From Chitinophagaceae bacterium (GTDB lineage Bacteria; Bacteroidota; Bacteroidia; Chitinophagales; Chitinophagaceae), in NCBI GenBank assembly GCA_016786745.1, contig JAEUVS010000090.1, forward strand, positions 1 to 37,147: a DNA stretch of 37,147 nucleotides. The letters run 5' to 3'. How positions within the stretch are numbered: the stretch's first letter is position 1; the number at the start of each line of letters is the position of its first letter. The notes under the pieces are model-generated. The model did no database searches. It saw nothing but the letters and a program-made list of their open reading frames with translations, and was not told the origin of the DNA. Positions 25,369-33,579 of the stretch are shown here, piece by piece. Made by a program: the position numbers and the translations under genes.

Positions 25369-26700
25369 ATGAAAACAACATCTACACAATCCAATAAGAC
25401 GCTTCGCAAAAGCCTCTTTATGTTATGTGCAGGTCTGTTGATCTGTATGGTCGCCGTGGCCCAGTCAGGTTCCGGTGGTGGAAAGGGAAGTGGAGGTGGA
25501 AAACTCACTTTTAAGGATCCTCAACTCGTAAGCGGACAAGCCGGAAAAGATAACGCGATCTATAAATTTGCGAACATCGGGGAAGAACTCGACGCACGTG
25601 TAAAAATCAAAGGACGTTCAGACTCGCGTGTTTACCTCGTAGACATGGATATGAAGACGTCTGGTTTTGACAAGGCCTGGCAGCCGCAGGTTGGTTTCAA
25701 TGATAACAGGACAAACTCAGCTGCCGAATGGTGGATGGATTTCGAAATAACATTTGTAAAAAGAAACACCACAACCCCACAAACTGTTAATGAATTTGAT
25801 CTTTCAGCGATTGATATCGATGGTAACGGTGACAAGATTCATGAGTTCGTTGCTTTCTATAACCTGAAATCATACACTGTTGAAATAAATTCGATCCTTT
25901 CAATCAGCAACCTTCTCGGAGAATTGGTTGGTGGTTTGCTTGGAGTTGTGGGAAAAAGATTTGATGGACCTACAACCAACTACACGGACATTGATACAAG
26001 CGGAACTTCGGTGATGGTTACTACCAACTACCAGGATGTGCAGTCGTTCACTGTGCGTGTAGGTGCGGTTGCATCGGGCGCGAATAGTGCCACCGAGCGT
26101 ATGTATTCACTCTACTACCAGTCGTTCGCTTATACCCAGCCGTCTTCTGCAACGCTGCCGGTAAAATTAAAATCGTTTGATACGAAGTTGAATGATTCAA
26201 AAGTAGCGCTCGACTGGACAACATCGGAAGAAGTAAACTTCAGCCATTTTGTGATAGAGCGTAGCACAAACGGTGCAGATTACAAAGAAATCGCAATGAT
26301 TTTCAGTGATGCGAAATACACATATGCCTATAACGACGCGGTAAATACAAACGCTTCAGGATTGCTTTACTACCGTCTTAAAATGGTTGACCAGGATGGT
26401 TCGTTTAAATATTCGAACGTGAGAATTGTAAAACTGAACACGAAGAACAACCTGGTTTCTATTTCAGCATATCCCAACCCGGTAACTAATGAATTAAGAA
26501 TAACGATCCCTGCAAACTGGCAGAACAAACAGGTTAGCTATGAGATGATCAGCCTTAACGGTACAATTGTTAAGCGTTATGTTAACCCACATGCGAGCCA
26601 AACAGAAACACTGGCGGTTAGCAATCTTCAGTCGGGCAACTATGTGGTACGCCTGAGAGCCGGAGAGGAATCAGCCGTGCAGATGATCGCAAAAAAATAA
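25369..26700 (+). CDS. T9SS-secreted protein with Gly-rich N-terminus and type A sorting domain
   Basis: The 443-residue protein starts at ATG 25369 with a long N-region signal peptide (hydrophobic SLFMLCAGLLICMVAVAQ). The mature N-terminus is Gly/Ser-rich (SGSGGGKGSGGGK), followed by a beta-rich domain of unknown family to about 265. Next is a bridge module (LPVKLKSFDTKLNDSK; LDWTTSEEVNFSHFVIERS) often seen before T9SS sorting domains, and then the sorting domain itself (SISAYPNPVTNELRI to the end KK). It should cross the outer membrane by T9SS and be anchored or released at the cell surface. No enzyme motif is visible; the protein may be structural. A strong terminator follows the stop. Confidence 0.85.
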   Translation: MKTTSTQSNKTLRKSLFMLCAGLLICMVAVAQSGSGGGKGSGGGKLTFKDPQLVSGQAGKDNAIYKFANIGEELDARVKIKGRSDSRVYLVDMDMKTSGFDKAWQPQVGFNDNRTNSAAEWWMDFEITFVKRNTTTPQTVNEFDLSAIDIDGNGDKIHEFVAFYNLKSYTVEINSILSISNLLGELVGGLLGVVGKRFDGPTTNYTDIDTSGTSVMVTTNYQDVQSFTVRVGAVASGANSATERMYSLYYQSFAYTQPSSATLPVKLKSFDTKLNDSKVALDWTTSEEVNFSHFVIERSTNGADYKEIAMIFSDAKYTYAYNDAVNTNASGLLYYRLKMVDQDGSFKYSNVRIVKLNTKNNLVSISAYPNPVTNELRITIPANWQNKQVSYEMISLNGTIVKRYVNPHASQTETLAVSNLQSGNYVVRLRAGEESAVQMIAKK

Positions 26701-26722
26701 TTTTTTCAGGGTCTATTACAGG

Positions 26723-26746
26723 AGCAGGCGCGAGCCTGCTTTTTTA
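26723..26746 (+). terminator. Rho-independent terminator of the T9SS protein gene
   Basis: AGCAGGC (26723-26729) pairs with GCCTGCT (26734-26740) around a GCGA loop, followed by a run of T to 26745. The position, 22 bp after the stop, fits. Confidence 0.85.
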
Positions 26747-26769
26747 TTATTAAGTAAGACGCGGTTCTG

Positions 26770-26796
26770 AAAAAACTCCCCGCTTGCGCGGGGAGT
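26770..26796 (-). terminator. Rho-independent terminator of the hsp20 gene
   Basis: ACTCCCCGC (26775-26783) pairs with GCGGGGAGT (26788-26796) around a 4-nt loop. On the minus strand the stem is followed by six T, and it lies 33 bp past the Hsp20 stop. Confidence 0.85.
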
Positions 26797-26828
26797 GAAA
26801 ATAAAAACCAGGGATCACACATGAGCGG

Positions 26829-27224
26829 TTACCCGATAGTAATCTTGTGAGAGACATGCTCCCTGTCGGTAAGCAGTGGCAGGCTCACTTCGAGTACACC
26901 GTCTACATACCTGGCTGTGATCTTCGACGCGTCAATGGAATCATTAAGAGTAATTGTTCTTGAAAACCCTCCACGCGAATATTCTCTCAACACCCAGTCG
27001 GGTCGCGGGAAATCTTGTGGTGGCTGATAGGAAACAGTCAACTGGTTTCCTTTTACATCAAGACTAAAGTGCTCTTTAATGCGTCCCGGAGCGAACACGA
27101 GCATTTCGAAACTGTGATCGGTCCTGTAAATGTTAACTGATGCTCTCTGCATCGAACGAGCATACAGGTGCCTGGCCTTGTTGCCGTAGTCGCCTTTTGC
27201 GGCGCACGCATGTTGATAGTACAT
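26829..27224 (-). CDS. Small heat-shock protein, Hsp20/alpha-crystallin family
   Basis: From the ATG at 27224 the product is 131 residues (MYYQHACAAKGDYGNKARHL). In-frame codons to 27314 run into the divergent gene's start and are not used. The alpha-crystallin domain covers about 27-125: VNIYRTDHSFEMLVFAPG, a central FSLDVKGNQLTVSY, FSRTITLNDSIDASKITARY and the family signature DGVLEVSLPL. The C-terminal KITIG provides the I-x-I anchor that docks into neighbouring subunits of the oligomer. It is an ATP-independent holdase for unfolding proteins. The 88-bp gap to the divergent GNAT gene has a GGCC-N6-GGCC repeat (27259-27272) in the hsp20 leader; no known heat-sensing RNA could be identified. 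Confidence 0.93.
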   Translation of the reverse strand: MYYQHACAAKGDYGNKARHLYARSMQRASVNIYRTDHSFEMLVFAPGRIKEHFSLDVKGNQLTVSYQPPQDFPRPDWVLREYSRGGFSRTITLNDSIDASKITARYVDGVLEVSLPLLTDREHVSHKITIG

Positions 27225-27312
27225 GGCATTGTTTTTTAGAATGAAAAATCTGGATTCATGGCCTTTTGCGGCCGTTTCGTAATTTGAACAAATTATAATC
27301 CAATTTGAAATC

Positions 27313-27606
27313 ATGACAATTCAGCAGGAAGACAATAAACAGCGGGGATCTTTTTTTATTGAAGAGAATGGAAAACGTGTTGCAGAGCTTGCGTACACGT
27401 GGCGCAGCAACTCAGTGATAAGCCTCGATCATACGGAAGTGGATGAGAGCCTCGAAGGAAAAGGAGTTGGTTCCGCGCTTGTGGAGTATGCAGCCTCGTT
27501 TGCGAGAGAAACAGGGATTAAGTTTATTGTCTATTGCCCCTTTGCAAAGATTTATTTTGCAAGGCATAAGAATTTGAGCGATGTGCTTGCGCCAACGCAG
27601 GATTAG
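27313..27606 (+). CDS. Small GNAT-type acetyltransferase (YjdJ/COG2388-like)
   Basis: The 97-residue protein matches the short GNAT family: FFIEENGKRVAELAYTWRSN, the strand ISLDHTEVDESLEGKGVGSA with the acetyl-CoA loop (GKGVGSALV), and the closing CPFAKIYFARHKNL, with the Cys-Pro-Phe and Arg-His of this family. These proteins bind acetyl-CoA, but the acceptor is not known. The ATG at 27313 overlaps nothing on its strand. The stop overlaps the stop of the convergent DinB-like gene by 3 bp. Confidence 0.88.
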   Translation: MTIQQEDNKQRGSFFIEENGKRVAELAYTWRSNSVISLDHTEVDESLEGKGVGSALVEYAASFARETGIKFIVYCPFAKIYFARHKNLSDVLAPTQD

Positions 27607-28106
27607 ATAAAGCCTTCGATGATCGCAACGTGATGGTCATCGTGCTCCGCCACAAAATATAAATAATCCACCAGCCGCATAGGAGTTTTCAATCGCGGAT
27701 GAAGCGAGGTGCGCAGCAACATCTTCTCGTCACAAATAACTATCGCCTCAAGGATCTTTTCCCTCTCTTTGATGAAGGAATCCAATAAATCTTTTGTAGG
27801 TGTTGCGTTGTGATTTGCTTCTGTTGTCCTTCTGTTCGTAATATCCGCCGGCGTCATTTCTTCCTTGCTATACTTGTAGTCCAGCCAACGCTTCCACCAA
27901 AGCTCTTCGAGATCAACTAAATGACCCAGGTGTTCTTTAGCAGACCAACCGGAACCAGATTTTACCAGCTTTGATTCATCGGCGTTGTCAAACAGCTGTC
28001 GCAAACGCGGAATTGTACCCTGCAAGCGACTATAAATGATTGGAAACAATCCCACATCAAAATTAAAATTCCAGCGGCGATCAACCCATTTAGTTTGCTG
28101 TACCAT
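27603..28106 (-). CDS. DinB-like (DinB_2) four-helix-bundle protein
   Basis: The 167-residue protein has the DinB/YfiT layout with metal-ligand histidines in KEHLGHLVDLEELWWKRW and the C-terminal FVAEHDDHHVAIIEG. Such proteins are putative metal-dependent enzymes, including thiol S-transferases, and are often stress-linked. The ATG at 28106 lies inside the 3' end of the upstream AraC-type gene, overlapping it by 17 bp, which implies translational coupling on one transcript. Confidence 0.88.
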   Translation of the reverse strand: MVQQTKWVDRRWNFNFDVGLFPIIYSRLQGTIPRLRQLFDNADESKLVKSGSGWSAKEHLGHLVDLEELWWKRWLDYKYSKEEMTPADITNRRTTEANHNATPTKDLLDSFIKEREKILEAIVICDEKMLLRTSLHPRLKTPMRLVDYLYFVAEHDDHHVAIIEGFI

Positions 28107-28953
28107 TGTTCAGTTGCATTTTCTTTTTGAATTTATAGGGAGTACACTTAACAATTTTACGGAACTGTTCCATAAAATTCGTCTTGTTATTAAAACCCGA
28201 TTCGTAGCCGATGCTGTCCACACTCAGGTCGCTTTCAATTAATCTGCGACACGCATAACCCACCCTCATCTCATTTACAAAGTGTGTAAAATTCTTTTTC
28301 GTGCGATTTTTAAAATACCTGCAGAAACCTGAGTAACTCATATTTGCCAGCCTCGCCACATCATTTACTTCAATATTCTCCCTGAAGTTTTTTATAACGT
28401 AATCAAATACGCGGTTCAGCCTGTCGCTGTCTTCGCTGTTCTGTCCTGTTATTTCGGGGCTCGACAAAAGATCGTATTCTTCAACATCTGCCAGAACGTT
28501 CAACAACTGCAGCAAGCTAACCAATCTGTCCATTCCCTTCAATTCCGTCATTTCATTCATCACCTGGCTAATGACACTTTTACTTTTGCCATTCACCTGT
28601 ACACCCATGGAAGCCCTCTCGAATAACAACTTTATCTTTTGCATTTCGGGTATTGAAGCGAAATCCTTCCCCAAAAAATCTTCCCTGAAATGAATCACCA
28701 GCGAGCCGCCTACAGTTTCTGATTCATCCTTTTTATACAGGTGCGGCAGGTTCGAACCGATGAAACACAGGTCGCCTTCCTCGTAATCGGCCACATGGTT
28801 TCCAATAAACCTCTTCCCCCAGCCTTTTAGAATCAACACCACTTCATACTCCGGGTGGTAGTGCCACGGCGTTTCAAAATAAGGCGTATAAAACCTGTCG
28901 GCCATGAACGACGATTGTTCGGAAAGCGGTATTTTCTGAATCTGCGGACGCAT
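28090..28953 (-). CDS. AraC-family transcription regulator with cupin sensor
   Basis: The 287-residue protein has an N-terminal cupin at about 20-100 (TPWHYHPEYEVVLILKGWGK; GDLCFIGSNLPHLY), the usual sugar- or small-molecule-binding domain of AraC regulators. The C-terminal pair of helix-turn-helix motifs covers about 185-285 (NDVARLANMSYSGFCRYFK; IGYESGFNNKTNFMEQFRK). It probably controls itself, the overlapping DinB-like gene and the divergent dioxygenase gene, with a 123-bp shared promoter region carrying an inverted repeat. The ligand is unknown. Confidence 0.92.
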   Translation of the reverse strand: MRPQIQKIPLSEQSSFMADRFYTPYFETPWHYHPEYEVVLILKGWGKRFIGNHVADYEEGDLCFIGSNLPHLYKKDESETVGGSLVIHFREDFLGKDFASIPEMQKIKLLFERASMGVQVNGKSKSVISQVMNEMTELKGMDRLVSLLQLLNVLADVEEYDLLSSPEITGQNSEDSDRLNRVFDYVIKNFRENIEVNDVARLANMSYSGFCRYFKNRTKKNFTHFVNEMRVGYACRRLIESDLSVDSIGYESGFNNKTNFMEQFRKIVKCTPYKFKKKMQLNNGTAN

Positions 28954-28967
28954 ACAATTTATACCTT

Positions 28968-29011
28968 AAAGTAAGACTATTTGTGAAGATGAAGTTTAAA
29001 AACCTTACTTT
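28968..29011. promoter_or_regulatory. Inverted repeat AAAGTAAG/CTTACTTT between the AraC and dioxygenase genes
   Basis: AAAGTAAG at 28968-28975 and its exact reverse complement at 29004-29011 lie 36 bp apart (about 3.4 helical turns) in the shared promoter gap. They are candidate half-sites for the AraC-type protein, by position only. Confidence 0.4.
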
Positions 29012-29076
29012 TTATAGCTAAAAGTGGTGTATCGGCCTTCCCGGATTATCGAATTTTATCTCACAAAACACGATGT

Positions 29077-29907
29077 ATGCCATATGCCACGATTACTCCC
29101 GCGCAGAAAAGCCAGTACGACCGGGACGGTTATCTTATCATAAAAAACTTTTTGAAAGCCGACGAGGTAAAACTATTGTATGGCCTTGCTACCGGCGACG
29201 ATACGATGAAGGAGCACGCGATAGACCTGAACGATCAGTCGGGAAAGAAAACGCGACTGACGCTTTGGTTCACTCCCGGTGATGATACGTTCGGCCTGCT
29301 GACCCGTACGGAGAGAATGGTGAAAAGCGCACAAGCGCTCCTCGGCGAAGGTGAAGTTTGTCATTTTCATTCGAAGCTCATGCAGAAAGAGCCGAAAGTG
29401 GGAGGAGCCTGGGAAGTGCACCAGGACTATGGCTACTGGTATAAGAACGGATTTATGTTTCCTGATGCAATGCTAAGCATCATGCTTGCGCTGACAACAG
29501 CAAATAAAGAGAACGGGTGTTTGCAGGTGCTGAAGGGTTCGCATAAAATGGGACGCATCGAACACAATTTCGCAGGCGAGCAACAAGGCGCCGACCAACC
29601 ATTTGTTGATGAAGCAATGAAAATTTTTGAAAGGGTGTATGTGGAACTGGAGCCCGGCGATGCATTGTTCTTCCATTCGAACCTGCTCCATATGTCGGAG
29701 GCAAATTTGTCGGAGCGGCCGAGATGGTCATTGATTTCCTGCTACAATCTCAGTTATAATAAGCCTTTCCGCGAGAAAAATACGTCGTGCATTACGCCGG
29801 TGAAAGTAGTGCCTGATGATGCGGTTCTTTCTTCTGCAGCAACGAGTCTCGGTTCGGGAACTGATTTCCTGAGCAAAGAGAACGAGATCACGTTGAACGT
29901 GAAGTGA
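29077..29907 (+). CDS. Phytanoyl-CoA dioxygenase (PhyH)-family Fe(II)/2-oxoglutarate oxygenase
   Basis: The 276-residue protein has the PhyH start (YDRDGYLIIKNFLKADEVKL). The iron-binding triad is H115-x-D117 (WEVHQDYGYW) and distal H205 (FFHSNLLHMSEANLSERPR), with R216 as the probable 2-oxoglutarate ligand. A conserved GCLQVLKGSHKMG loop sits between them. It should hydroxylate a small organic molecule; the substrate is unknown, and relatives act on ectoine, acyl groups and natural products. The chosen ATG (29077) is in frame with the domain; another ATG at 29073 is in a different frame. It diverges from the AraC-type gene, which is its likely regulator. Confidence 0.92.
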   Translation: MPYATITPAQKSQYDRDGYLIIKNFLKADEVKLLYGLATGDDTMKEHAIDLNDQSGKKTRLTLWFTPGDDTFGLLTRTERMVKSAQALLGEGEVCHFHSKLMQKEPKVGGAWEVHQDYGYWYKNGFMFPDAMLSIMLALTTANKENGCLQVLKGSHKMGRIEHNFAGEQQGADQPFVDEAMKIFERVYVELEPGDALFFHSNLLHMSEANLSERPRWSLISCYNLSYNKPFREKNTSCITPVKVVPDDAVLSSAATSLGSGTDFLSKENEITLNVK

Positions 29908-29934
29908 GACACCTGCGGTGTGCTACCCTGGCGG

Positions 29935-32900
29935 CTACTTCTTTTGAACCTTAATTACTTTAAGCGATTTATTCAATCGTACATGCAGGTAATAAATTCC
30001 CGTTGAGCTGCCCGCAGGAAACGCATATTTCAACTTCGCATCGCCTTTCCTTACCTTCTCCTTGCGCGTCATCAGTTTGTTACCCGCTGATCCAAACAAA
30101 GTAACTTCAACGTCGCTGTTTTCATACGCGAGAATGTCGAGCTCTATCATATTGGCAACAGGATTCGAAATCAACTTAACCGTACTCTCCGGTTTGATGT
30201 TTGTATTCAGTGCAACAACAGGACTGAAATATTTTTTTCCATCTGCCACCACAGATATCACGCGGTAATAAATACGGTCCACACTTAATTTCGATACATT
30301 ATCATTGGCGTGATAGATTGCATGTCCGTCGTCGCTACCTTTCACAACAGCCACATTCATAAAATTCGAGCCGTCTATACTTCTTTCAAGAAGGAAATTA
30401 TTTATTTTCTGGTCGCACAACGTAAACCAGTCGAGCGAAGCCTCACCACCATTTATTTTTCCTTTCAATGTTATATCGCTACATGCAAGCAGGAATGCGC
30501 CGCATCGCCAGTCGCGCTCTGTAGGGCACGAACTGTTCGAGGTTCTTTGCACCACGGTCCTGGAACCTGGCGTGAGATCACCAGTAATACTACCATTGGT
30601 ACCCATATATTGTGAAGTTCCTTCGATCGATGAGTTGTTCAGGTCGAAGAAATCATCAAGACCATCACCGTCGGTATCAACGCCGGTCAACACAACGTTA
30701 TCGTCGGCGGTGTTATTAAAGTTGAGGTCATTTCCTTCAAGAATATCAGGATATCCGTCGGCGTCGGAATCCGTATCCCTGTAATCGGGAATAAGATCGC
30801 CGTCGGTATCAACAGGATTAATACCATTTCCACCTACACCTACAAAATTATCGTAAGTATTGTCGAGACCATCGCCATCCGAATCGGATCCGGAAGCGAA
30901 AGTATAAGTAGCCGTTGTTTGGGCTTCGATATTATCAGGTATACCATCGTTGTCACTATCAATATCGAGGTAATCCGGAATTCCATCAAGGTCGGTATCG
31001 AAATTATCGTTCACACCATCGGAGTCTGTATCAACAAAGCCCGGGAAGTTAGTGTCAAGGAAGTTAGGAATACCGTCATTGTCGCTGTCGGCGCCGGGGT
31101 CGAAGTTATCGTTGATACCATCACCATTGTTATCTACATAACCCGGATAATTGGTGTCGAGGTAGTTTCTTATTCCATCTGAATCATGATCGCCGAGCGC
31201 CGCGGAAAGGTTTGATTCTACATAATCCGGTATACCGTCTTTATCATTGTCAATATCGGGACACGCGCTGATGTTCACACGTATTATCACAGTATCAATA
31301 CAACTGCCGTTTGTACCATACGCATATAATGTGCGTGTTGTGGTAACCGGCGTTGCCGGATTATAGAGATTACCGCTGGTAAATGGCATCGCTGAATAAA
31401 AGCTATACCCTATATATCGCATCACCGGCAATGTTACCGATGCAGTGGGACACGTGTTAACAAGAATCGTATCGTTCGGAACAAAGCACGAGCCTGCGAT
31501 CGGGCTAACCAATGGACCCAACGTAAAACATCCTGCCGAAAGAACACCACTTGAATCAGACAGATTCGCATGTGAAGTGCTTCCCACATAATCCATCCTT
31601 GCACTGTTGCTCAGCGTGTTGGTACAACCCGAAAGCGAACAGGAAGAAGTAACATACACTTCAAATTCAACATATCCGCTGTCGGTAGCCGAGTTCGTTG
31701 CTGTAAGCGCACCACCGGTACTGCTGTTTGCTCCCGTACCCACACGGAATACAACCCGGTTATTTGTGAAATCGAATTCAGCCTGGTCGTCGCCCGATGC
31801 ATCCGATTTTACAAAACCATTTATCGTCAGTGAACCTGCCTTGTATGTTGACCCGGCAGGAATATTATCTGTTATTATCGCGCCTGTTGCGCCATCGGCG
31901 CCAACGTTCTTATAATCGAGCCTGTAAAGCAGCACATCGTTTCCTACAAGAGAGCCACCATTGGCATCGATAGCAGATTTTACAAGTTTCATTGAAGGGT
32001 TGAACTGCGATACCGACATGGAAAGAACATGGACGAGATAGTTTTCGTTCGGCGAAGAAAAACGCACAACCGCATTTGTCTGGCTGTTTCCCAATTGCGC
32101 GTTCGACGCATTAGGAACAGAAATGATGTCCGCGTCGTAACCAAGTGTATTCTGGTGTGCCGGGTTGCGGGTTGTCACGACGGTTCCTTTATAGCTGATA
32201 GTACTGTTCCACATGTCCGCTGCGTTAGACACACCTGTCGCGGTAAGATCATAAAACGGACCTGCACCACCCTGTTGAAAGCTGAACGCGTCGGCACTGT
32301 TCCTGTCACCATCGTAAACCACAGCACCAAGTTCGCAGGTAACCGGCCCGGTAGGAGGCGTTAGAAATCCTGAAATGTTAACATCCACATTACCACTTCC
32401 CGATCGAACACCGGCATTACCATCATAAACAGTAAGATTCCTGATTTGCTCGGTTGCGTTCGTATATGCCACCACTATTGTCCATCCACCATAAGCGTCG
32501 GTGATACCCGCAGGAGAAGTGATATTTCCCACAGTATATGTTCCGTTCGCGCTTGATGTATTGATCAACGCGGTGATATCTGCAAAACATTTAAAACCGG
32601 TATGAACATAACCGGGAATCAGCGTATTGTTATGATAGTCTGTTTGAGTAGAAGTAATCGTTGTGTATGAGCCTGCGCCGGGAACTTTTATTTTACATTG
32701 TGTTTCCCCGGTGATCCATGCAGTGTTGGAACCACTTGCCCCCTGCCCCGCTCCCCAATACAAACCTGCCCACACTACCTGGGAACAGCTGGGCAAATTT
32801 AAATCGGCAGTGGAAGAGTTTACAGTGATACCGTCATTATAACCGAGACTCATATCCATCGACAGGTCGGAGCTATTAGCCTGGTTCTGGTGCATCTCGA

Positions 32901-33546
32901 TAGCGATAACATTATTACCAGCTACAAAGGCGGACGTCGGAATCGTTAACGACACCATCGACTCTACGGCACCAGACGCGACGGTGCCATGGGCAATGGT
33001 ACCCGTGGGCATATTCGTTCTGTTCACTTCAACTCCATTAATGTAAAGAACAAAACCGTCGTCGTAATTAACGTTGATGATAAATGATGAGTAAAGACCC
33101 GGGTTGGGTATGTTTACTGCTTTTCTGAAATATGTAGTAATGTATTTAGAAGCTGCGTTCGGACCATAGCTCACAATGGTCGTTTCGTCACCATCTCCAT
33201 AACCAAACTGTCCGGCACCCGAACTCCACGATGCATCATTAAATGTCGTTTGGTTCCAGTTTGCGGGACGCGTGTTGTTGTCGAGGTATTTCCAGGTCGA
33301 TCCATAGTTGAAAATTAATGCGTCAACATCCACGTTGATACCGGGACCATTATTGTTGGATGTAGTACCTGCGGGGGGCGCTTCGGTGGTTATACCATTC
33401 GAAGTAATAACGTTGTTTGCAACGAAAACAATGTTTCCGCGAACTGATGGATTTGAATAACGTAACGAGAACGGGCGTATGATTTGCGCCGTAAGGTTAT
33501 TAAAAGCCAGCAAGGTTAGAACCACCAGGGGTAAAAGTGGTTTCAT
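29935..33546 (-). CDS. Giant T9SS surface protein: beta-sandwich, DUF11, thrombospondin type-3-like repeats, sorting domain
   Basis: The 1203-residue protein starts with a signal peptide (LLPLVVLTLLAFNNLTAQ). Residues 81-236 form a beta-sandwich module (YGSTWKYLDN; FGYGDGDETTIVSYGP; DDGFVLYINGVEVNR) shared with the next gene. A beta domain at about 250-510 follows (QVVWAGLYWGAGQG), then a DUF11-type repeat from about 516 (LLYRLDYKNVGADGA). Residues about 762-972 are calcium-binding type-3-like repeats (DIDNDKDGIPDY; DSDNDGIPNFLDTNFPGF), at least eight of them. The end has the bridge module (LDWFTLCDQKINNFLLERS) and a type A sorting domain ending KVQKK. It is a calcium-stabilised adhesin-like surface protein by architecture; binding partner unknown. 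It ends 27 bp from the convergent PhyH gene. Confidence 0.88.
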   Translation of the reverse strand: MKPLLPLVVLTLLAFNNLTAQIIRPFSLRYSNPSVRGNIVFVANNVITSNGITTEAPPAGTTSNNNGPGINVDVDALIFNYGSTWKYLDNNTRPANWNQTTFNDASWSSGAGQFGYGDGDETTIVSYGPNAASKYITTYFRKAVNIPNPGLYSSFIINVNYDDGFVLYINGVEVNRTNMPTGTIAHGTVASGAVESMVSLTIPTSAFVAGNNVIAIEMHQNQANSSDLSMDMSLGYNDGITVNSSTADLNLPSCSQVVWAGLYWGAGQGASGSNTAWITGETQCKIKVPGAGSYTTITSTQTDYHNNTLIPGYVHTGFKCFADITALINTSSANGTYTVGNITSPAGITDAYGGWTIVVAYTNATEQIRNLTVYDGNAGVRSGSGNVDVNISGFLTPPTGPVTCELGAVVYDGDRNSADAFSFQQGGAGPFYDLTATGVSNAADMWNSTISYKGTVVTTRNPAHQNTLGYDADIISVPNASNAQLGNSQTNAVVRFSSPNENYLVHVLSMSVSQFNPSMKLVKSAIDANGGSLVGNDVLLYRLDYKNVGADGATGAIITDNIPAGSTYKAGSLTINGFVKSDASGDDQAEFDFTNNRVVFRVGTGANSSTGGALTATNSATDSGYVEFEVYVTSSCSLSGCTNTLSNSARMDYVGSTSHANLSDSSGVLSAGCFTLGPLVSPIAGSCFVPNDTILVNTCPTASVTLPVMRYIGYSFYSAMPFTSGNLYNPATPVTTTRTLYAYGTNGSCIDTVIIRVNISACPDIDNDKDGIPDYVESNLSAALGDHDSDGIRNYLDTNYPGYVDNNGDGINDNFDPGADSDNDGIPNFLDTNFPGFVDTDSDGVNDNFDTDLDGIPDYLDIDSDNDGIPDNIEAQTTATYTFASGSDSDGDGLDNTYDNFVGVGGNGINPVDTDGDLIPDYRDTDSDADGYPDILEGNDLNFNNTADDNVVLTGVDTDGDGLDDFFDLNNSSIEGTSQYMGTNGSITGDLTPGSRTVVQRTSNSSCPTERDWRCGAFLLACSDITLKGKINGGEASLDWFTLCDQKINNFLLERSIDGSNFMNVAVVKGSDDGHAIYHANDNVSKLSVDRIYYRVISVVADGKKYFSPVVALNTNIKPESTVKLISNPVANMIELDILAYENSDVEVTLFGSAGNKLMTRKEKVRKGDAKLKYAFPAGSSTGIYYLHVRLNKSLKVIKVQKK

Positions 33547-33579
33547 AGATTTGGATTTAGGGTAATAAACAGTTTAAAA

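Noticed and set aside
27259..27272. GGCC repeat in the hsp20 leader as an RNA thermometer
   Set aside because: Only four pairs, far from the start codon, and no ROSE or fourU-like element near the ribosome start site.
29909..29921. Hairpin ACACC-TGC-GGTGT after the PhyH-like gene
   Set aside because: Only a 5-bp stem with no T run on either strand; not enough to call a terminator.
30919..31182. Plus-strand open frame rich in Val and Ile across the repeat region
   Set aside because: It is the antisense shadow of the Asp/Gly-rich calcium-binding repeats on the minus strand.
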